The position numbers and the translations under genes were made by a program. A model generated the notes under the pieces. It ran no database searches. It was not told the DNA's origin and saw only the letters and a program-made list of their open reading frames with translations. 64,000 bases of DNA from Pseudomonas nitroreducens TX1 (lineage in GTDB: Bacteria > Pseudomonadota > Gammaproteobacteria > Pseudomonadales > Pseudomonadaceae): positions 62,001 through 126,000 of the forward strand of contig NZ_AMZB01000138.1 of NCBI RefSeq assembly GCF_000313755.1, given 5' to 3'. Shown in pieces: positions 35,440-44,730 of this stretch (the first letter of the stretch is position 1; each line of letters opens with the position of its first letter).

Positions 35440-36035
35440 GACAGGGCATGCACCAGGCGGAAAGTCAGGTTCAGGCGCGAAGCAACCGGACGGCGTGTCT
35501 TCGCGACCTGATGCTGCCAATAATGCTGTGTCGCGCCAGACATGACCAGCAGCGAACCGCCAGGCAGCTCGATGGAATGTTCGATTGTGTTTCGCCCCTT
35601 GCGCCGCAGGTCGAAGCGCCGCGTACCGCCCAGGTTCAGCGAGGCCACCACCGGGTTGCGCCCGAGTTCAGGCTCGTCGTCGCTGTGCCAGCCCATGGAG
35701 TCCTGGCCGTCGCGATAGTAGTTGAGCAGCACGCCGTTGAAGCGCTGGCCGGCGGCCTGCTCCACCGCCGAGCGGATTTCCGCCAGCAGCGGCGTCCAGG
35801 GCAGCGGCGCGTGGGTCTGGCCGGAATAGGTATAGAAAGCCGCGGGATCGCCATACCAGTTGACCAGGCGCGGCACCGGGTAATCGCGCCCATGCAGGTG
35901 CACGACGGTCTGCTCCCAGGGCGTCTCGGCAACCAGTTGCTGCAGCCAGCGCTCGGCGCGCTCGGGTGGGCACCAATCGGGAATCAGGCGCAGTTCGGCA
36001 TCGGGCAGCAGGATGGGGGCGTCGTCGAACAGCAT
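35436..36035 (-). CDS. AlkB-like 2-oxoglutarate/Fe(II) dioxygenase
   Basis: The 199-residue protein has the iron-binding HxD at 117-119 (GWHSDDE), a distal His at about 175 (YWQHQVAK) and the 2-oxoglutarate-binding arginines at 187 and 193 (SRLNLTFR). NYYRDGQDSMGWHSD is typical of the ALKBH2/3-like group, which reverses 1-methyladenine and 3-methylcytosine damage in nucleic acids by oxidation. It follows a small acidic/basic protein gene and is coupled to the 53-residue gene, forming a three-gene operon. As I recall, PA3306 is the P. aeruginosa counterpart. Confidence 0.9.
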   Translation of the reverse strand: MLFDDAPILLPDAELRLIPDWCPPERAERWLQQLVAETPWEQTVVHLHGRDYPVPRLVNWYGDPAAFYTYSGQTHAPLPWTPLLAEIRSAVEQAAGQRFNGVLLNYYRDGQDSMGWHSDDEPELGRNPVVASLNLGGTRRFDLRRKGRNTIEHSIELPGGSLLVMSGATQHYWQHQVAKTRRPVASRLNLTFRLVHALS

Positions 36036-36080
36036 GGCAAGTTCGGGGAATCAGCAATGCGAAGAGTCTACCTCGACACT

Positions 36081-36386
36081 TCAGACCTCGACATCGATCC
36101 ACAACCCCTTGCGGGGGGCCGGCTGCACTTCGTCGCCCAGTTCCTCCACTTCCTCCAGTTCTTCCAGCGCCTCGCCTTCGGGGGTGCCGTCGGCCAGTTG
36201 GCGACGCTTGCGTCGGCGCTGGTATTCCTCGCGCAGCGCCTCCTCATCCGGGCGACGCTCCAGTTCCACGCCGGCATTCCCCGCGCTGGGCGCAGGCGGA
36301 GTCACCGGAGCGACATCCGGTCGCGGCTTGGGCACGTCCTGCTGGGCAGTGACAGGCGCCAGACTATGGGGAATGGGCGGCAGCAT
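36081..36386 (-). CDS. conserved hypothetical protein with proline-rich start and acidic tail
   Basis: The 101-residue protein begins MLPPIPHSLAPVTAQQDVP, is rich in proline to residue 40, has a highly charged helical middle (EEALREEYQRRRKRRQL) and an acidic segment (EALEELEEVEELGDEV), and ends KGLWIDVEV. It looks largely disordered or coiled. I recognise no domain. ATG at 36386 is chosen because the upstream extension does not resemble protein. It is the first gene of the operon with alkB, 45 nt upstream of it. Some pseudomonads carry a similar gene here (PA3307 position). Confidence 0.65.
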   Translation of the reverse strand: MLPPIPHSLAPVTAQQDVPKPRPDVAPVTPPAPSAGNAGVELERRPDEEALREEYQRRRKRRQLADGTPEGEALEELEEVEELGDEVQPAPRKGLWIDVEV

Positions 36387-36611
36387 GGTGCGGTCCTGGG
36401 CTGTGCGGCAAGCCCTGTGTGGAGGTCCTCTGGTCAGGCTATCGGCGTAGCGGCTACAGACTTGAGGGCGTCTCGCTACACTTTCCACGATGTGCGATGA
36501 GTGCGTATTCCGGACTGGTTCCCCCACAAATCAGTCGACCGGAGGCGCTGATGGCCATCGCTGAAAGCTGCGCGTTCCGGTACCATAGCCGGCTTTTTTT
36601 GGGAGGTGTCC

Positions 36612-39458
36612 ATGGCGCAGTATCAACCCGGTCAACGCTGGATCAGCGACAGTGAAGCGGAACTCGGCCTGGGGACCATCCTGGCGCTGGACGGCCGCAT
36701 GCTCACGGTGCTCTATCCCGCCACCGGTGATACCCGCCAGTACGCCGAGCGCAATGCGCCGCTGACCCGCGTGCGCTTCGCTCCCGGCGACGAGATCACC
36801 CATTTCGAAGGCTGGAAGATGACCGTCCGCGAAGTGGACGAGGTCGACGGCCTGCTGATCTACCACGGCCTCACCGCGCAGAACGACCAGCGCACCGTGC
36901 CGGAAACCCAGCTGTCGAACTTCATCCAGTTCCGCCTGGCCAGCGACCGCCTGTTCGCCGGGCAGATCGACCCGATGTCCTGGTTCGGTCTGCGCTACCA
37001 CTCCCTGGAACACCGCACCCGCCTACTGCAGTCCTCGCTCTGGGGCCTGGGCGGCGCGCGCGCGCAACCCATCGCCCACCAGTTGCATATCGCCCGCGAA
37101 GTCGCCGACCGCATGGCACCGCGCGTCCTGCTGGCCGACGAGGTGGGTCTGGGCAAGACCATCGAAGCGGGCCTGGTGATCCATCGCCAAATTCTTTCCG
37201 GCCGCGCCAGCCGCGTGCTCATCCTGGTTCCGGAGAACCTGCAGCACCAGTGGCTGGTGGAAATGCGCCGGCGCTTCAACCTGGAAGTCGCCCTCTTCGA
37301 CCGCGAGCGTTTCGTCGAGAGCGATGCCAGCAACCCCTTCGAAGACACCCAGCTGGCCCTGGTGGCGCTGGAGTGGCTGCGCGAGGACGAGAAGGCACAG
37401 GACGCGTTGTTTGCCGCCGAGTGGGACCTGCTGGTGGTCGACGAAGCCCACCACCTCGTGTGGCACCCGGAGCAGGCCAGCGCTGAGTACCAACTCGTGG
37501 AGCAACTTTCCCAGGTGATCCCCGGCGTGCTGCTGCTCACCGCAACCCCGGAACAGCTCGGCCTGGATAGCCACTTCGCCCGTCTGCGCCTGCTCGACCC
37601 GGACCGTTTCCATGATCTGGAAGCCTTCCGTGCCGAAAGCACCCAGTACCGCCCGGTTGCCGAAGCGGTGCAGGAACTGATCGACCAGGGCAGCCTCTCC
37701 CCCGCCGCGCGCCAGGCCATCCATGGCTTCCTCGGTAGCGAGGGCGACGAACTGCTGACCAGCGTCGAGGGCGGCAATGAAGAAGCCCGCGCCCGCCTGG
37801 TGCGCGAGTTGCTGGACCGCCACGGCACCGGCCGCGTGCTGTTCCGCAACACCCGCGCCGCCGTGCAGGGCTTCCCCGAGCGCCAACTGCACCCGTACGT
37901 GCTGCCCAACCCGATCGAGTACATGGAGCTGCCGCTGGGCGAGCACCCGGACCTCTATCCGGAAGTCAGCTTCCAGGCCCAGGCCGACGACGGTGACGAG
38001 AATAACCGCTGGTGGCGCTTCGACCCGCGTGTCGAGTGGCTGATCGACACCCTGAAGATGCTCAAGCAGTACAAGGTGCTGGTGATCTGCGCCCACGCCG
38101 AGACCGCGATGGACCTCGGCGACGCCCTGCGCTTGAAGTCCGGCATCCCGGCCACCGTGTTCCACGAAGGCATGAGCATTCTTGAGCGCGACCGCGCCGC
38201 CGCCTACTTCGCCGATGAAGAGTTCGGCGCCCAGGTGCTGATCTGCTCGGAAATCGGCAGCGAAGGCCGCAACTTCCAGTTCGCCCACCATCTGGTGCTG
38301 TTCGACCTGCCGGCCCACCCGGACCAACTGGAACAGCGCATCGGCCGTCTGGACCGGATCGGCCAGAAGCACACCATCCAGATCCACGTGCCACACCTGG
38401 AGAACAGCCCGCAGGAACGCCTGTTCCAGTGGTACCACCAGGCGCTGAACGCCTTCCTCAACACCTGCCCCACCGGCAACGCCCTGCAGCACCGCTTCGG
38501 CCCGCGCCTGGTGGAACTGCTGGACGGCGGCGACGACGACGCCTTCGAGGCGCTGCTGGCCGAAGGCACCGCCGCCCGCGAGGCGCTGGAAGCCGAGATG
38601 CACAACGGCCGCGACCGCCTGCTGGAGCTGAACTCCGGCGGTGCCGGCGAAGGCGAGGCGCTGGTGGCCGAGATCGAGGAACAGGACGACCAGTTCGCCC
38701 TGCCGATCTACATGGAGCGACTGTTCGACACCTACGGCATCGACAGCGAGGACCACTCCGAAAATGCGCTGATCCTGCGCCCGAGCGAGAAGATGCTCGA
38801 CGCCAGCTTCCCGCTGGGCGACGACGAAGGCGTGACCGTCACCTACGACCGCGCCCAGGCCCTCGCCCGCGAGGACATGCAGTTCCTCACCTGGGAACAC
38901 CCCATGGTGCAGGGTGGCATGGACCTGGTGCTGTCCGGCTCGCTGGGCAACACCTCGGTGGCGCTGATCAAGAACAAGGCGCTCAAGCCCGGCACCGTGC
39001 TGCTGGAGCTGCTGTTCGTCAGCGAAGCCGTGGCGCCGCGCAAGCTGCAGCTGGGCCGCTTCCTGCCTCCGGTGGCGCTGCGTTGCCTGATGGACGCCAA
39101 CGGCAACGACCTGTCCTCGCGCGTATCCTTCGAGACCCTGAACGACCAGCTGGAAAGCGTGCCGCGCGCCAGCGCCAACAAGTTCGTGCAGGCGCAGCGT
39201 GACGCACTGGCCAAGCAGTTCGCCCAAGCCGAGACCAAGATCACCCCGCGCCATGCCGAGCGCGTCGAGGCTGCGCGCCAGCAGTTGAAGGCGACCCTGG
39301 ACGAGGAGCTGGCGCGCCTGACCGCGCTCAAGGCCGTCAACCCCAGCGTGCGCGACAGCGAGCTGGATGCCCTGCGCAAGCAGCGCGACGACAGCCTGGC
39401 AATGCTGGACAAGGCCTCGCTGCGCCTGGAGGCGATCCGCGTGCTGGTCGCCGGCTGA
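36612..39458 (+). CDS. rapA: RNA polymerase-associated ATPase RapA (HepA)
   Basis: The 948-residue Swi2/Snf2 ATPase recycles RNA polymerase from post-termination complexes. It has an N-terminal Tudor-like region ([17 protein letters not shown]), Walker [10 protein letters not shown] at about 175-183, DEAH at 277-280, motif IV-VI region with HQ-type IGRLDRIGQ, and a long C-terminal domain. The length is close to the 968 residues of E. coli. ATG at 36612 follows GGGAGG; a GTG two codons upstream is too close to the ribosome site. It has its own terminator and is divergent from the alkB operon. Confidence 0.96.
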   Translation: MAQYQPGQRWISDSEAELGLGTILALDGRMLTVLYPATGDTRQYAERNAPLTRVRFAPGDEITHFEGWKMTVREVDEVDGLLIYHGLTAQNDQRTVPETQLSNFIQFRLASDRLFAGQIDPMSWFGLRYHSLEHRTRLLQSSLWGLGGARAQPIAHQLHIAREVADRMAPRVLLADEVGLGKTIEAGLVIHRQILSGRASRVLILVPENLQHQWLVEMRRRFNLEVALFDRERFVESDASNPFEDTQLALVALEWLREDEKAQDALFAAEWDLLVVDEAHHLVWHPEQASAEYQLVEQLSQVIPGVLLLTATPEQLGLDSHFARLRLLDPDRFHDLEAFRAESTQYRPVAEAVQELIDQGSLSPAARQAIHGFLGSEGDELLTSVEGGNEEARARLVRELLDRHGTGRVLFRNTRAAVQGFPERQLHPYVLPNPIEYMELPLGEHPDLYPEVSFQAQADDGDENNRWWRFDPRVEWLIDTLKMLKQYKVLVICAHAETAMDLGDALRLKSGIPATVFHEGMSILERDRAAAYFADEEFGAQVLICSEIGSEGRNFQFAHHLVLFDLPAHPDQLEQRIGRLDRIGQKHTIQIHVPHLENSPQERLFQWYHQALNAFLNTCPTGNALQHRFGPRLVELLDGGDDDAFEALLAEGTAAREALEAEMHNGRDRLLELNSGGAGEGEALVAEIEEQDDQFALPIYMERLFDTYGIDSEDHSENALILRPSEKMLDASFPLGDDEGVTVTYDRAQALAREDMQFLTWEHPMVQGGMDLVLSGSLGNTSVALIKNKALKPGTVLLELLFVSEAVAPRKLQLGRFLPPVALRCLMDANGNDLSSRVSFETLNDQLESVPRASANKFVQAQRDALAKQFAQAETKITPRHAERVEAARQQLKATLDEELARLTALKAVNPSVRDSELDALRKQRDDSLAMLDKASLRLEAIRVLVAG

Positions 39459-39479
39459 TTCAGTCAGGGGCTTCAAGCA

Positions 39480-39513
39480 AAGCCGCCAGCGGGCATCCGC
39501 TGGCGGCTTTTTT
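39480..39513 (+). terminator. rapA terminator
   Basis: AAGCCGCCAGCGG, loop GCAT, CCGCTGGCGGCTT, then TTTT: a 13-bp perfect stem about 20 nt past the rapA stop codon. Confidence 0.92.
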
Positions 39514-39538
39514 CATGGGCGCCGTTCCCACCGGCTGC

Positions 39539-39760
39539 GTAGGAGCGGACTCTGTCCGCGATGTCTAATCGGCGGCTCCCTGGGTGGATCTGGCGTGCGG
39601 ATGAGTCCGCTCCTGCGTGAAACACCGTGCCGAGGCACGCCCTCTCCCCCCGCCCTGGCTGCGCGCCCCGCTCCGAAGGGAGAGGGAGCTATCTGAGCCG
39701 GCTGACACTGTGGTTTCAGCCGGCACCCAACCAGTCCCCTCTCCCTTCAGGGAGAGGGAG
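39539..39760. repeat. composite dispersed repeat, copy B
   Basis: It begins GTAGGAGCGGACTCTGTCCG and has a partial inverted unit (GAGTCCGCTCCTGCG) about 45 bp later. It shares the exact 47-bp core at 39640-39686 with copy A (9130-9176) and ends in CCCTCTCCCTTCAGGGAGAGGG-like dyad (arms CCCTCTCCC and GGGAGAGGG). Same orientation and module order as copy A. Confidence 0.85.
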
Positions 39761-39863
39761 CCATCCGGTGCTCTCGGATAGTGCAGAACCAGGACCCGGA
39801 ACGGGTTATCCGCCAATTGCCCCGCTACGGATAACGCTGACGCGTCATGCGCCCTACCATCTG

Positions 39864-39929
39864 TTCGCGAGCAAGCTCGCTCCTACAAGAGCGGCAGGTA
39901 ATCCCTGTAGGAGCGAGCTTGCTCGCGAA
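39864..39929. repeat. REP pair, opposite arrangement (copy 3)
   Basis: The same REP unit occurs twice, but in reversed order: the left unit is TTCGCGAGCAAGCTCGCTCC-type and the right is GTAGGAGCGAGCTTGCTCGC-type, only 18 bp apart. This is the opposite of copies 1, 2 and 4. Confidence 0.92.
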
Positions 39930-40000
39930 CCCGCACGGGCACCTGTCCGTCCACGGGGACACCGCTCTATTCCCGGCACATTCGGACATTCCGACTACCA

Positions 40001-40014
40001 TTGACGCTGCGCAA
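40001..40014 (+). promoter_or_regulatory. partial Anr-like box before uspA
   Basis: TTGACGCTGCGCAA keeps a perfect left half-site (TTGAC) with a weaker right half. A -10-like TAGAGT lies at 40037-40042. A start near 40049 would place the box at about -41.5. The P. aeruginosa counterpart PA3309 is known to be Anr-dependent. Confidence 0.45.
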
Positions 40015-40076
40015 GGGATTCTCGCCCGTGGGGGGATAGAGTTTTCCTACCAAGCCACTCATTGAGGGAACACATC

Positions 40077-40529
40077 ATGTACGAGCGCATTCTGGTAGCG
40101 GTGGACGGCAGCCCGGTATCCGACCGTGCCCTGGTCGAAGCAGCCAAGCTGGCCCAACTGAGCGGTGGCGAGCTGCGTGTCATCACCATTGTCGACAGCC
40201 CGCTGCGCCATCTGCCCGACTACGCCGTGTACTACAACCCGGAGCCGCTGCGCGAAGCCGCGCTGAAGGCCGCCGACGACATCCTCGGCAAGGCGAAGGA
40301 AAAGATCGCCGAGTTCCCGGTGAAAACCAGCTTCGAGCGAGTCTGCCAGGAACGCGCCAGTGAAGAGATCGCCGAGCGCATCGAGATCGAGGCCGAAGCG
40401 TCCAAGTCCGACATCATTGTCATGGGCACCCACGGCCGCCGCGGCGTCCGCCGCCTGATGCTGGGCAGTGTGGCCGAAGGCCTGCTGCGCGTCAGCAACC
40501 GCCCCGTGCTGCTGGTTCGCGAGAAGTAA
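40077..40529 (+). CDS. universal stress protein UspA family
   Basis: The 150-residue protein begins MYERILVAVDGSPVSDRALV and has the ATP-binding-type motif GTHGRRGVRRLMLGSVAEGLL, the G-x2-G-x9-G-S pattern of nucleotide-binding Usp proteins. It is cytoplasmic and forms dimers in the family. The P. aeruginosa homologue at this position (PA3309, UspK as I recall) supports survival during anaerobic pyruvate fermentation; a similar role is inference supported by the partial Anr box upstream. The ATG at 40077 has GAGGGA upstream; an in-frame ATG at 40062 lies within that ribosome site region. Confidence 0.92.
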   Translation: MYERILVAVDGSPVSDRALVEAAKLAQLSGGELRVITIVDSPLRHLPDYAVYYNPEPLREAALKAADDILGKAKEKIAEFPVKTSFERVCQERASEEIAERIEIEAEASKSDIIVMGTHGRRGVRRLMLGSVAEGLLRVSNRPVLLVREK

Positions 40530-40545
40530 TTAACCCGGAAAGACA

Positions 40546-40580
40546 AAAAGGCCCTGCGGCGTGAGCCGCAGGGCCTTTTT
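40546..40580. terminator. bidirectional terminator, uspA / eptA
   Basis: AAAAAGGCCCTGCGGC, loop GTGA, GCCGCAGGGCCTTTTT: a perfect stem flanked by A and T runs between convergent stops. Confidence 0.94.
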
Positions 40581-40597
40581 CATGGCCGCCGCCCAGG

Positions 40598-42256
40598 TCA
40601 CTGCGCAGCGGTCATGTCGCGCCTGCAGGAGTGGAAGATATCCAGTTCCGGCTGGTACAGGCTGGTCTGTACGCCGTACAGGCCAAGCACCGAATGGAAC
40701 AGGTTGTCGTGGCTCAACTCGTCGCTGGCCGCCTTTTTCTCCAGGCAAGCCCGGTCCACGCCCATGCCGCCGAGGGCACCGGCGCCGAACCACATCACCA
40801 TGGGCACATGGGTCTGCGCTTTCGGTGCGATGGCATAGGGCGCGGCGTGCAGGTAGACGCCATTCTCGCCCAGCGATTCGCCGTGGTCGGAGACGTAGAC
40901 CATCGAGGCGTCGAAGCGCTCCTGGTTCTGCTTGAGCAGCTCCACCACCTTGGACAGGAAGAAGTCGGTGTAGAGGATGGTGTTGTCGTAGACATTCACC
41001 AGCTCCTCACTGCTGCAACTGCCCAGCTGGTTGGTTCGGCACACCGGGGTGAAGCGCTCCAGCGACTTGGGATAGCGCTCGTAGTATTCCGGACCGTGGC
41101 TGCCGTCGGCGTGCAGGACGATGATCGCGTTGTCCTTCAGGCCGTCGATGTAGGCCTGCAGGTTCTGCAGCAGGGCTTCGTCCAGGCAGTTCCTGCCATC
41201 GCAGAACGGGCCGGGCTGGTCCTTGGGAATGTCGCGGTTGGGCACGCGCAGGCAGGTGCCCTTGCAGTCGCTGTTGTTGTCCAGCCAGAGCACCGACACG
41301 CCGACGCGCTGGAGGATATCCAGCAGGCCCTGATTGGTCTTGCCCTTCTTGTCGCTGTAGTCCTCGCGAGGGAACTTGGAGAACATGCAGGGCACCGACA
41401 CCGCAGTGGACGTCCCGCAGGAGCTGACGTTGGCGAAGTTGACGATATCGAGCTTCTTCAGCTCCGGGTTGGTGTCGCGGGCGTAGCCGTTGAGGGAGAA
41501 GTGGTCCGCGCGTGCGGTTTCACCGACCACGAAGATCATCAACGACTTGCGGCCATCGGCGCTCACCTTGCGCGGCATCACCGCATCCTCGCCGATGGGC
41601 TGCACCACCAGGTTTTCCTTGATGCCCAGGCGCTGCTTGGTGAACTTGCTCACCGCATAGATGTAGTTGGTCGGGTTGATGAAGTGAGTCAGCTTCTCTT
41701 CCTGGCGGAACACCGGGGCGTAGGTGGAATAGAACGCCCCCACGCAGACGGCAACCACCACCAGGCAACCGAAGATCACCAATACCTTGGTCAGCAGGCC
41801 ACGGAAGAACGGGCTGTAGCGCACCGGCGTCAGCCAGATGATCACCGCCGGCAGCACGCCGAGCACCAGCAGGTAGCCGAACATGCGCGCGCTGAACAGC
41901 GCTGTGGCTTCGCCGGGGTTGGTCTCGACGACGTTCTGCACCATCACGGTATCGATCACGACACCGTAGGAGTTCATGAAGTACGCCGCGGCCGCGGACA
42001 CCAGCGCCACCAGGGTCAGCGCCGGCTTGAGCAGCGGGCGGAAGGACACCAGGGTCAGCAGCAGGGTGAAGGCCGCCCACAGGAACAAGCCGAAGGAGGC
42101 GAAGAAAGCCACGCCCCACAGGCCTTCCATGGGAACCAGGCTGTTCAGTGCCCGCCAGGTGGCGAAGTTGTAGAACAGCACCAGTGCCAGCGAGAACAGC
42201 AGGACCAGCCGCGCGGGGCTGACCTGAGGGAAGAGGCGGCGCTTGCCCTCGGACAT
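40598..42256 (-). CDS. eptA: phosphoethanolamine-lipid A transferase EptA
   Basis: The 552-residue inner-membrane enzyme adds phosphoethanolamine to lipid A, lowering the charge that polymyxins bind. About five N-terminal helices (residues 12-180) precede a periplasmic alkaline-phosphatase-like domain. Active-site landmarks are GETARADHFSLNGY (Glu at about 246), SCGTSTAVSVPCMFS with the nucleophilic Thr at about 282, and YVSDHGESLGE. Conserved cysteines fit periplasmic disulfides. ATG at 42256 has AAGGAG 8 nt upstream. I see no PmrA-type box by eye. It is divergent from nbdA with 295 bp between. Confidence 0.93.
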   Translation of the reverse strand: MSEGKRRLFPQVSPARLVLLFSLALVLFYNFATWRALNSLVPMEGLWGVAFFASFGLFLWAAFTLLLTLVSFRPLLKPALTLVALVSAAAAYFMNSYGVVIDTVMVQNVVETNPGEATALFSARMFGYLLVLGVLPAVIIWLTPVRYSPFFRGLLTKVLVIFGCLVVVAVCVGAFYSTYAPVFRQEEKLTHFINPTNYIYAVSKFTKQRLGIKENLVVQPIGEDAVMPRKVSADGRKSLMIFVVGETARADHFSLNGYARDTNPELKKLDIVNFANVSSCGTSTAVSVPCMFSKFPREDYSDKKGKTNQGLLDILQRVGVSVLWLDNNSDCKGTCLRVPNRDIPKDQPGPFCDGRNCLDEALLQNLQAYIDGLKDNAIIVLHADGSHGPEYYERYPKSLERFTPVCRTNQLGSCSSEELVNVYDNTILYTDFFLSKVVELLKQNQERFDASMVYVSDHGESLGENGVYLHAAPYAIAPKAQTHVPMVMWFGAGALGGMGVDRACLEKKAASDELSHDNLFHSVLGLYGVQTSLYQPELDIFHSCRRDMTAAQ

Positions 42257-42551
42257 CGAGCGCACTCCTTACATCGATAGTCGGATAGGAAATGAAATAG
42301 CCGACCCTGCCGGCCGGCGGCGCAACTCTAGCGGGCAGTTAGTCAAAAAAGTGTCAAGTTGGCTACACGCTTTCGGCCAGTGGTCGGAACAATGATCGAA
42401 CCGGTACTTGGTACTACCGTACGTCGCGCGCTCCATGGCCTTGCAGCGAAATAGCAACCGTCCGCTTGCAGCGTGTTGGCGACTTTCTAGACTCAACACA
42501 AAAGTGATATCAATCTGCCTTCGCACCCTCGACATCCGGAGCATCCCGCCC
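42257..42551. other. divergent intergenic region, eptA / nbdA
   Basis: 295 bp between divergent starts, AT-richer than average near 42330-42420 (TTAGTCAAAAAAGTGTCAAG). It should hold both promoters. On the minus strand CTTGACAC gives a good -35-like hexamer for eptA but no matching -10 at normal spacing. No ORF or hairpin of note. Confidence 0.5.
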
Positions 42552-44714
42552 ATGGACTGGCACCAGGACGCCTTACCCGATGCTGTGCTGCTGGAGTGTT
42601 CCCATAACCCCTGGCTGGTTCTGCTGGCCATCTTCATCGCCTGCGTCGCCAGCTTCGTCGCCCTGAGCATCGCCGCGCGAATGGTCCGCGCGCCGCAACA
42701 CGCCCACCGCTGGCAGTGGGTCGGCGGCATTTGCCTGGGCAGCGGCATCTGGTCGATGCACTTCGTTTCGATGCAGGCCTTCCACGCCTCGGTGCCGCTG
42801 CATTTCTCCGGCGGCCTGACATTGCTTTCGCTGCTCATCGCCATCGGCATCTGTGTGGTCGCCATGCGCCTGCTGGCCCATGCCGGGCTGAGCCCGCTGC
42901 AGTACCTGCTGGCCGCCTGCTGCATCGGCGCCAGCATCGCCGGCATGCATTACACCGGCATGGCCGCCATCCAGACGCCGCCCATGCAGCATTACGACCC
43001 GTTGCTGGTCACCCTGTCAGTGTTGCTCGCCGTTCTGGTCGCCTTCGTCGCCCTGGTCCTGGCCCCGGTGCTCAACCGCCAACCGGCGAATCTCCAGCGG
43101 ATCTACCAGATCGCCGCCAGCCTGCTGCTGGGTGGTGCCATCTCCAGCATGCACTTCACCGGCATGGCCGCACTGACCCTGACCCTGCCCAGTTGGGTAG
43201 CGCCGGTGGCGGACCTGGGCCGCAACAACGCCATCCAGCTCGGACTGATGGTCGGCCTGCTGGCCCTCGCCGTGGTACTGGCCGGGCTCTGGGCGGCCTG
43301 GATCGAGGACAGCCTGGAAAGCAAGGAAAGCGAGCTGAGCCGGGTCAACGCCCTGCTCAGCCAGTTGGACAATGCCAACGCCTCGCTGCAGAAACTGGCG
43401 CGCTTCGATGGGCTCACCGGTCTGCATAATCGCAACGCCCTCAACGACGAGTTCGAGGCGCGCCTGCAACGCAACCGCCAGAAGGGCCAGGGCATGGCGG
43501 TGATCCTGCTGGACCTGGACCACTTCAAGCGGGTCAACGATTCCCTTGGCCACGCGGCCGGCGACGAGTTGCTGTGCATCGTTTCCGAGCGCATCCGCAG
43601 CGCGCTGCGCGGCACCGACCTGCTGGCACGCTTTGGCGGCGACGAGTTCTGCATCCTCGCCGACCTCGGTGAGGACCATGAAGCGCGCATCCTCGCCCAG
43701 CGCCTGATGCAGCGCATGAAGGAGCCGATCAGCATCGCCGGGCGCAGCCTGGTGATGACCCTGAGCGTTGGCATCAGCCTGTTCCCCAACGACAGCGAGG
43801 TGCCCGAGGAGTTGCTCAAGCACGCCGATCTCGCGCTGTACCAGTCCAAGGGCAACGGCCGCAATGCCACCCATTTCTTCAGCCCGCACCTGAAGACCAA
43901 GGCCACCCAGGAACTGCAACTGGAAGAAGAGTTGCGCAAGGCGCTGTGGGACGACGAACTGGTGCTCTACTACCAGCCGATCCTGCGCATCGACCATGGC
44001 GAAGTGGCGCAGCTCGAAGCGCTGGTGCGCTGGAAGCACCCCACCCACGGACTGCTGGCGCCGGACCGCTTCATCGGCCTGGCCACCGCCAATGGCCTGA
44101 TCGGCGCGCTCGATGCCTGGGTGCTGCGCCGTGCCTGCCAGGACCTGCGCCGCCTGCACGAGCTGGGTTACGACAGCCTGCGTGTGGCGGTGAACTGCTG
44201 CGCCAGCAACCTGGGGCGTGAGAGCCTGGTCGACGAAGTCCAGCGAACCCTGGAAGAGACCGGTCTGGCGGCCCGCTACCTGGAAATGGAGGTCACCGAG
44301 AATGCCGTGATGTCCAACATCAACCAGACCATCCCGCTGCTCAACCGTCTGCGCGACCTGGGCGTCAGCCTGTCCATCGACGACTTCGGCACCGGCTACT
44401 CGTCGCTGTCCTACCTGCGCCAGTTGCCACTGGACGCGCTGAAGGTGGACCGCTCATTCATCCGTGACGTACCGCAATCACGCCGCGACAGCGAGATTGC
44501 CCAGGCGATCATCGCCATGGCGCAGAAGCTGCACCTGAAGGTGATCGCCGAGGGCGTGGAGCACGCACAGCAACTGGCCTTTCTGCGCGATAACCATTGC
44601 GAATTGGCCCAGGGCTACCTGTTCAGCCGGCCCCTGCCCTTGAGCGCGCTGGTGGAGTTTCTCGAGGCCTACCGCGAGGACAGCGATCCGGCGCTGCTGC
44701 GCAACCAGGCCTGA
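42552..44714 (+). CDS. nbdA: MHYT-GGDEF-EAL membrane protein NbdA
   Basis: The 720-residue protein has a seven-helix MHYT sensor with motifs MHFV (69-72), MHYT (132-135) and MHFT (200-203), proposed to bind a metal and sense NO, O2 or CO. Then comes a GGDEF domain (GGDEF at 362-366, I-site RGTD at 353-356) and an EAL domain (EAL at 489-491, later DDFGTGYSSLSYL). NbdA of P. aeruginosa (PA3311) is an NO-linked cyclic-di-GMP phosphodiesterase with a degenerate AGDEF motif; here the GGDEF motif is intact, so cyclase activity is possible. CCGGAG lies upstream of the ATG at 42552. Confidence 0.93.
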   Translation: MDWHQDALPDAVLLECSHNPWLVLLAIFIACVASFVALSIAARMVRAPQHAHRWQWVGGICLGSGIWSMHFVSMQAFHASVPLHFSGGLTLLSLLIAIGICVVAMRLLAHAGLSPLQYLLAACCIGASIAGMHYTGMAAIQTPPMQHYDPLLVTLSVLLAVLVAFVALVLAPVLNRQPANLQRIYQIAASLLLGGAISSMHFTGMAALTLTLPSWVAPVADLGRNNAIQLGLMVGLLALAVVLAGLWAAWIEDSLESKESELSRVNALLSQLDNANASLQKLARFDGLTGLHNRNALNDEFEARLQRNRQKGQGMAVILLDLDHFKRVNDSLGHAAGDELLCIVSERIRSALRGTDLLARFGGDEFCILADLGEDHEARILAQRLMQRMKEPISIAGRSLVMTLSVGISLFPNDSEVPEELLKHADLALYQSKGNGRNATHFFSPHLKTKATQELQLEEELRKALWDDELVLYYQPILRIDHGEVAQLEALVRWKHPTHGLLAPDRFIGLATANGLIGALDAWVLRRACQDLRRLHELGYDSLRVAVNCCASNLGRESLVDEVQRTLEETGLAARYLEMEVTENAVMSNINQTIPLLNRLRDLGVSLSIDDFGTGYSSLSYLRQLPLDALKVDRSFIRDVPQSRRDSEIAQAIIAMAQKLHLKVIAEGVEHAQQLAFLRDNHCELAQGYLFSRPLPLSALVEFLEAYREDSDPALLRNQA

Positions 44715-44730
44715 GGCCGGTGGTCCCGGC

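Larger units (their letters stand above)
39514..40076. other. repeat-rich intergenic region before uspA
   Basis: More than 550 bp without a gene. It holds, in order, composite repeat copy B (39539-39760), a short fragment about 39780-39855 (CGGATAACGCTGACGCGTC and flanks) that looks like another dispersed repeat type, a tail-to-tail REP pair (39864-39929), and the uspA promoter with a partial Anr box (40001). Open frames across it are accidental. Confidence 0.75.

Noticed and set aside
36578-36600. Possible terminator CCGG...CCGGCTTTTTTT before rapA
   Set aside because: The stem is only about 4-5 bp, and no gene on the plus strand ends upstream of it.
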